Below, in pieces: positions 63,496 to 64,000 of a stretch of 64,000 nt of DNA. A model generated the notes under the pieces. That model was not told where the DNA came from, made no database searches, and worked only from the letters and a program-made list of their open reading frames with translations. The stretch is taken from contig NC_014541.1 of NCBI RefSeq assembly GCF_000148645.1, forward strand, positions 1,798,001 through 1,862,000, read 5' to 3'. Numbering within the stretch: the first letter of the stretch is position 1; each line of letters opens with the position of its first letter. Source of the stretch: Ferrimonas balearica DSM 9799. GTDB taxonomy: Bacteria > Pseudomonadota > Gammaproteobacteria > Enterobacterales > Shewanellaceae. A program made the translations under genes and the position numbers.

Positions 63496-64000
63496 ATGAA
63501 AACCTGGAAACTCCGCGCGACTGTTGCGGCCGTGATTGCCACTACCAGCGTAGCTGCTTACGCCGGTGATGCCGCAAAAGGGCCCAATCCAAAAATGTCG
63601 CCCCAAGCTCAATTGATATTTAACAACCCCGATGGCACCGAGGCGGTGAAAGGGGTTAAAACCCTCCATGATTATATCGTCGACGAAAAAGAGTTGTTTG
63701 AGTTCCTGTTTGAAAATCATCCGATTTTCAAAACCTACGGACCTGAAAATCGCATGTTGGGCACGCCCCACATCAGTGACCGTGGTGAAGAGTATCTGCA
63801 CACCGGCAACTCAGAAGAGTACAGCGGTGTGGTGGGCCGGCCCTCTGCGGTTCAGTACCGCCTGGGTTCCAAATCGATTCTGGACTACCCCAACAAGTTT
63901 GTTGGCCCTGAGAAGTGTGGTGAGTGTCACCAGGTACAGTACGAGAAGTGGAAACGCTCTCGTCACGCCAACACCATCCGATTCCCGGAGCACGTGGTTG
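63496..64000 (+). CDS. sirA: Multiheme cytochrome c, SirA/MccA-like, 3'-truncated
   Basis: 168 residues visible, cut by the window end. Signal peptide ([18 protein letters not shown]), then a region ([48 protein letters not shown]) and the first heme motif [18 protein letters not shown] (Cys141, Cys144, His145). The arrangement recalls the octaheme sulfite reductase SirA/MccA of Shewanella and Wolinella; an octaheme nitrite or hydroxylamine-type cytochrome is the alternative. ATG 63496 follows TAGGAGA. The divergent CcmF/CcmH/TlpA set is in the place expected for dedicated maturation genes. The heme with a CX15CH motif would lie outside the window. Confidence 0.65.
   Translation, partial: MKTWKLRATVAAVIATTSVAAYAGDAAKGPNPKMSPQAQLIFNNPDGTEAVKGVKTLHDYIVDEKELFEFLFENHPIFKTYGPENRMLGTPHISDRGEEYLHTGNSEEYSGVVGRPSAVQYRLGSKSILDYPNKFVGPEKCGECHQVQYEKWKRSRHANTIRFPEHVV

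Overview
The window is about 64 kb of chromosome from a GC-rich gammaproteobacterium, most likely Ferrimonas or a close relative in the Shewanella/Alteromonadales neighbourhood. Pointers to this are the acs-crbS pair, a HME-RND (czcCBA) efflux operon, cmoM beside a Muk/Mks-type condensin, many short two-gene housekeeping neighbourhoods, and, at the right edge, a dedicated cytochrome c maturation set divergent from a multiheme cytochrome that resembles the octaheme sulfite reductase SirA. The assignment is inferred from gene content, not from a search. I see no rRNA, tRNA, CRISPR array, transposase or integrase, so this is mostly core-type chromosome with a few accessory patches.

Layout. 0-10 kb: the end of a YjiH-type membrane protein, a tandem YbjQ-like pair with an M48 protease, a LytTR regulator, a dihydroorotase, an M23 peptidase, a 44-aa DUF3149 protein, a PatB/MalY C-S lyase, yecM-yfcE, a retropepsin-like protease and a cold-shock protein. 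10-20 kb: rlmI, cmoM and a three-gene mksB-mksE-mksF condensin operon with no nuclease gene, then a MepM-like endopeptidase. 20-29 kb: M13 lipoprotein peptidase, a NucS-like orphan, yajD, an AT-rich islet with two small membrane proteins, a DMT transporter, and a GNAT-acs-crbS acetate module. 29-45 kb: CrbS, a 15-repeat Big2 lipoprotein made with an OmpA-like protein, and a metal-efflux operon led by a small His-rich protein. 45-50 kb: a four-gene phosphorelay (HPt, REC-EAL, winged-helix regulator, hybrid kinase). 50-59 kb: CPCC and GFA zinc proteins, pirin, LysR, topB, three tandem small RNA genes, a SixA-like phosphatase, pdxY, an EEP-family nuclease and a ToxR-like membrane regulator. 60-64 kb: TlpA, CcmH-like and CcmF-like genes divergent from the start of the multiheme cytochrome gene.

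The main discovery candidate is the 55.35-55.77 kb region. Three tandem, non-coding transcription units lie on the minus strand between topB and the SixA-like gene. Each has a sigmaE-type promoter of identical geometry (GGAACTT/C, 15 nt, then a GTCATA- or GCCTGA-type -10), a predicted start 7 nt further on, an invariant 16-nt C-rich segment complementary to Shine-Dalgarno sequences, and an intrinsic terminator ending in eight U. The predicted RNAs are 69-72 nt. I read them as sibling envelope-stress sRNAs analogous in logic to MicA/RybB, but not recognised by me as a known family.

Other points of interest are a CcmH-like protein whose CXXC is CXXS, a self-contained condensin operon convergent with cmoM, an Acs-linked stand-alone acetyltransferase, and a phosphorelay with separate transcriptional and c-di-GMP outputs.
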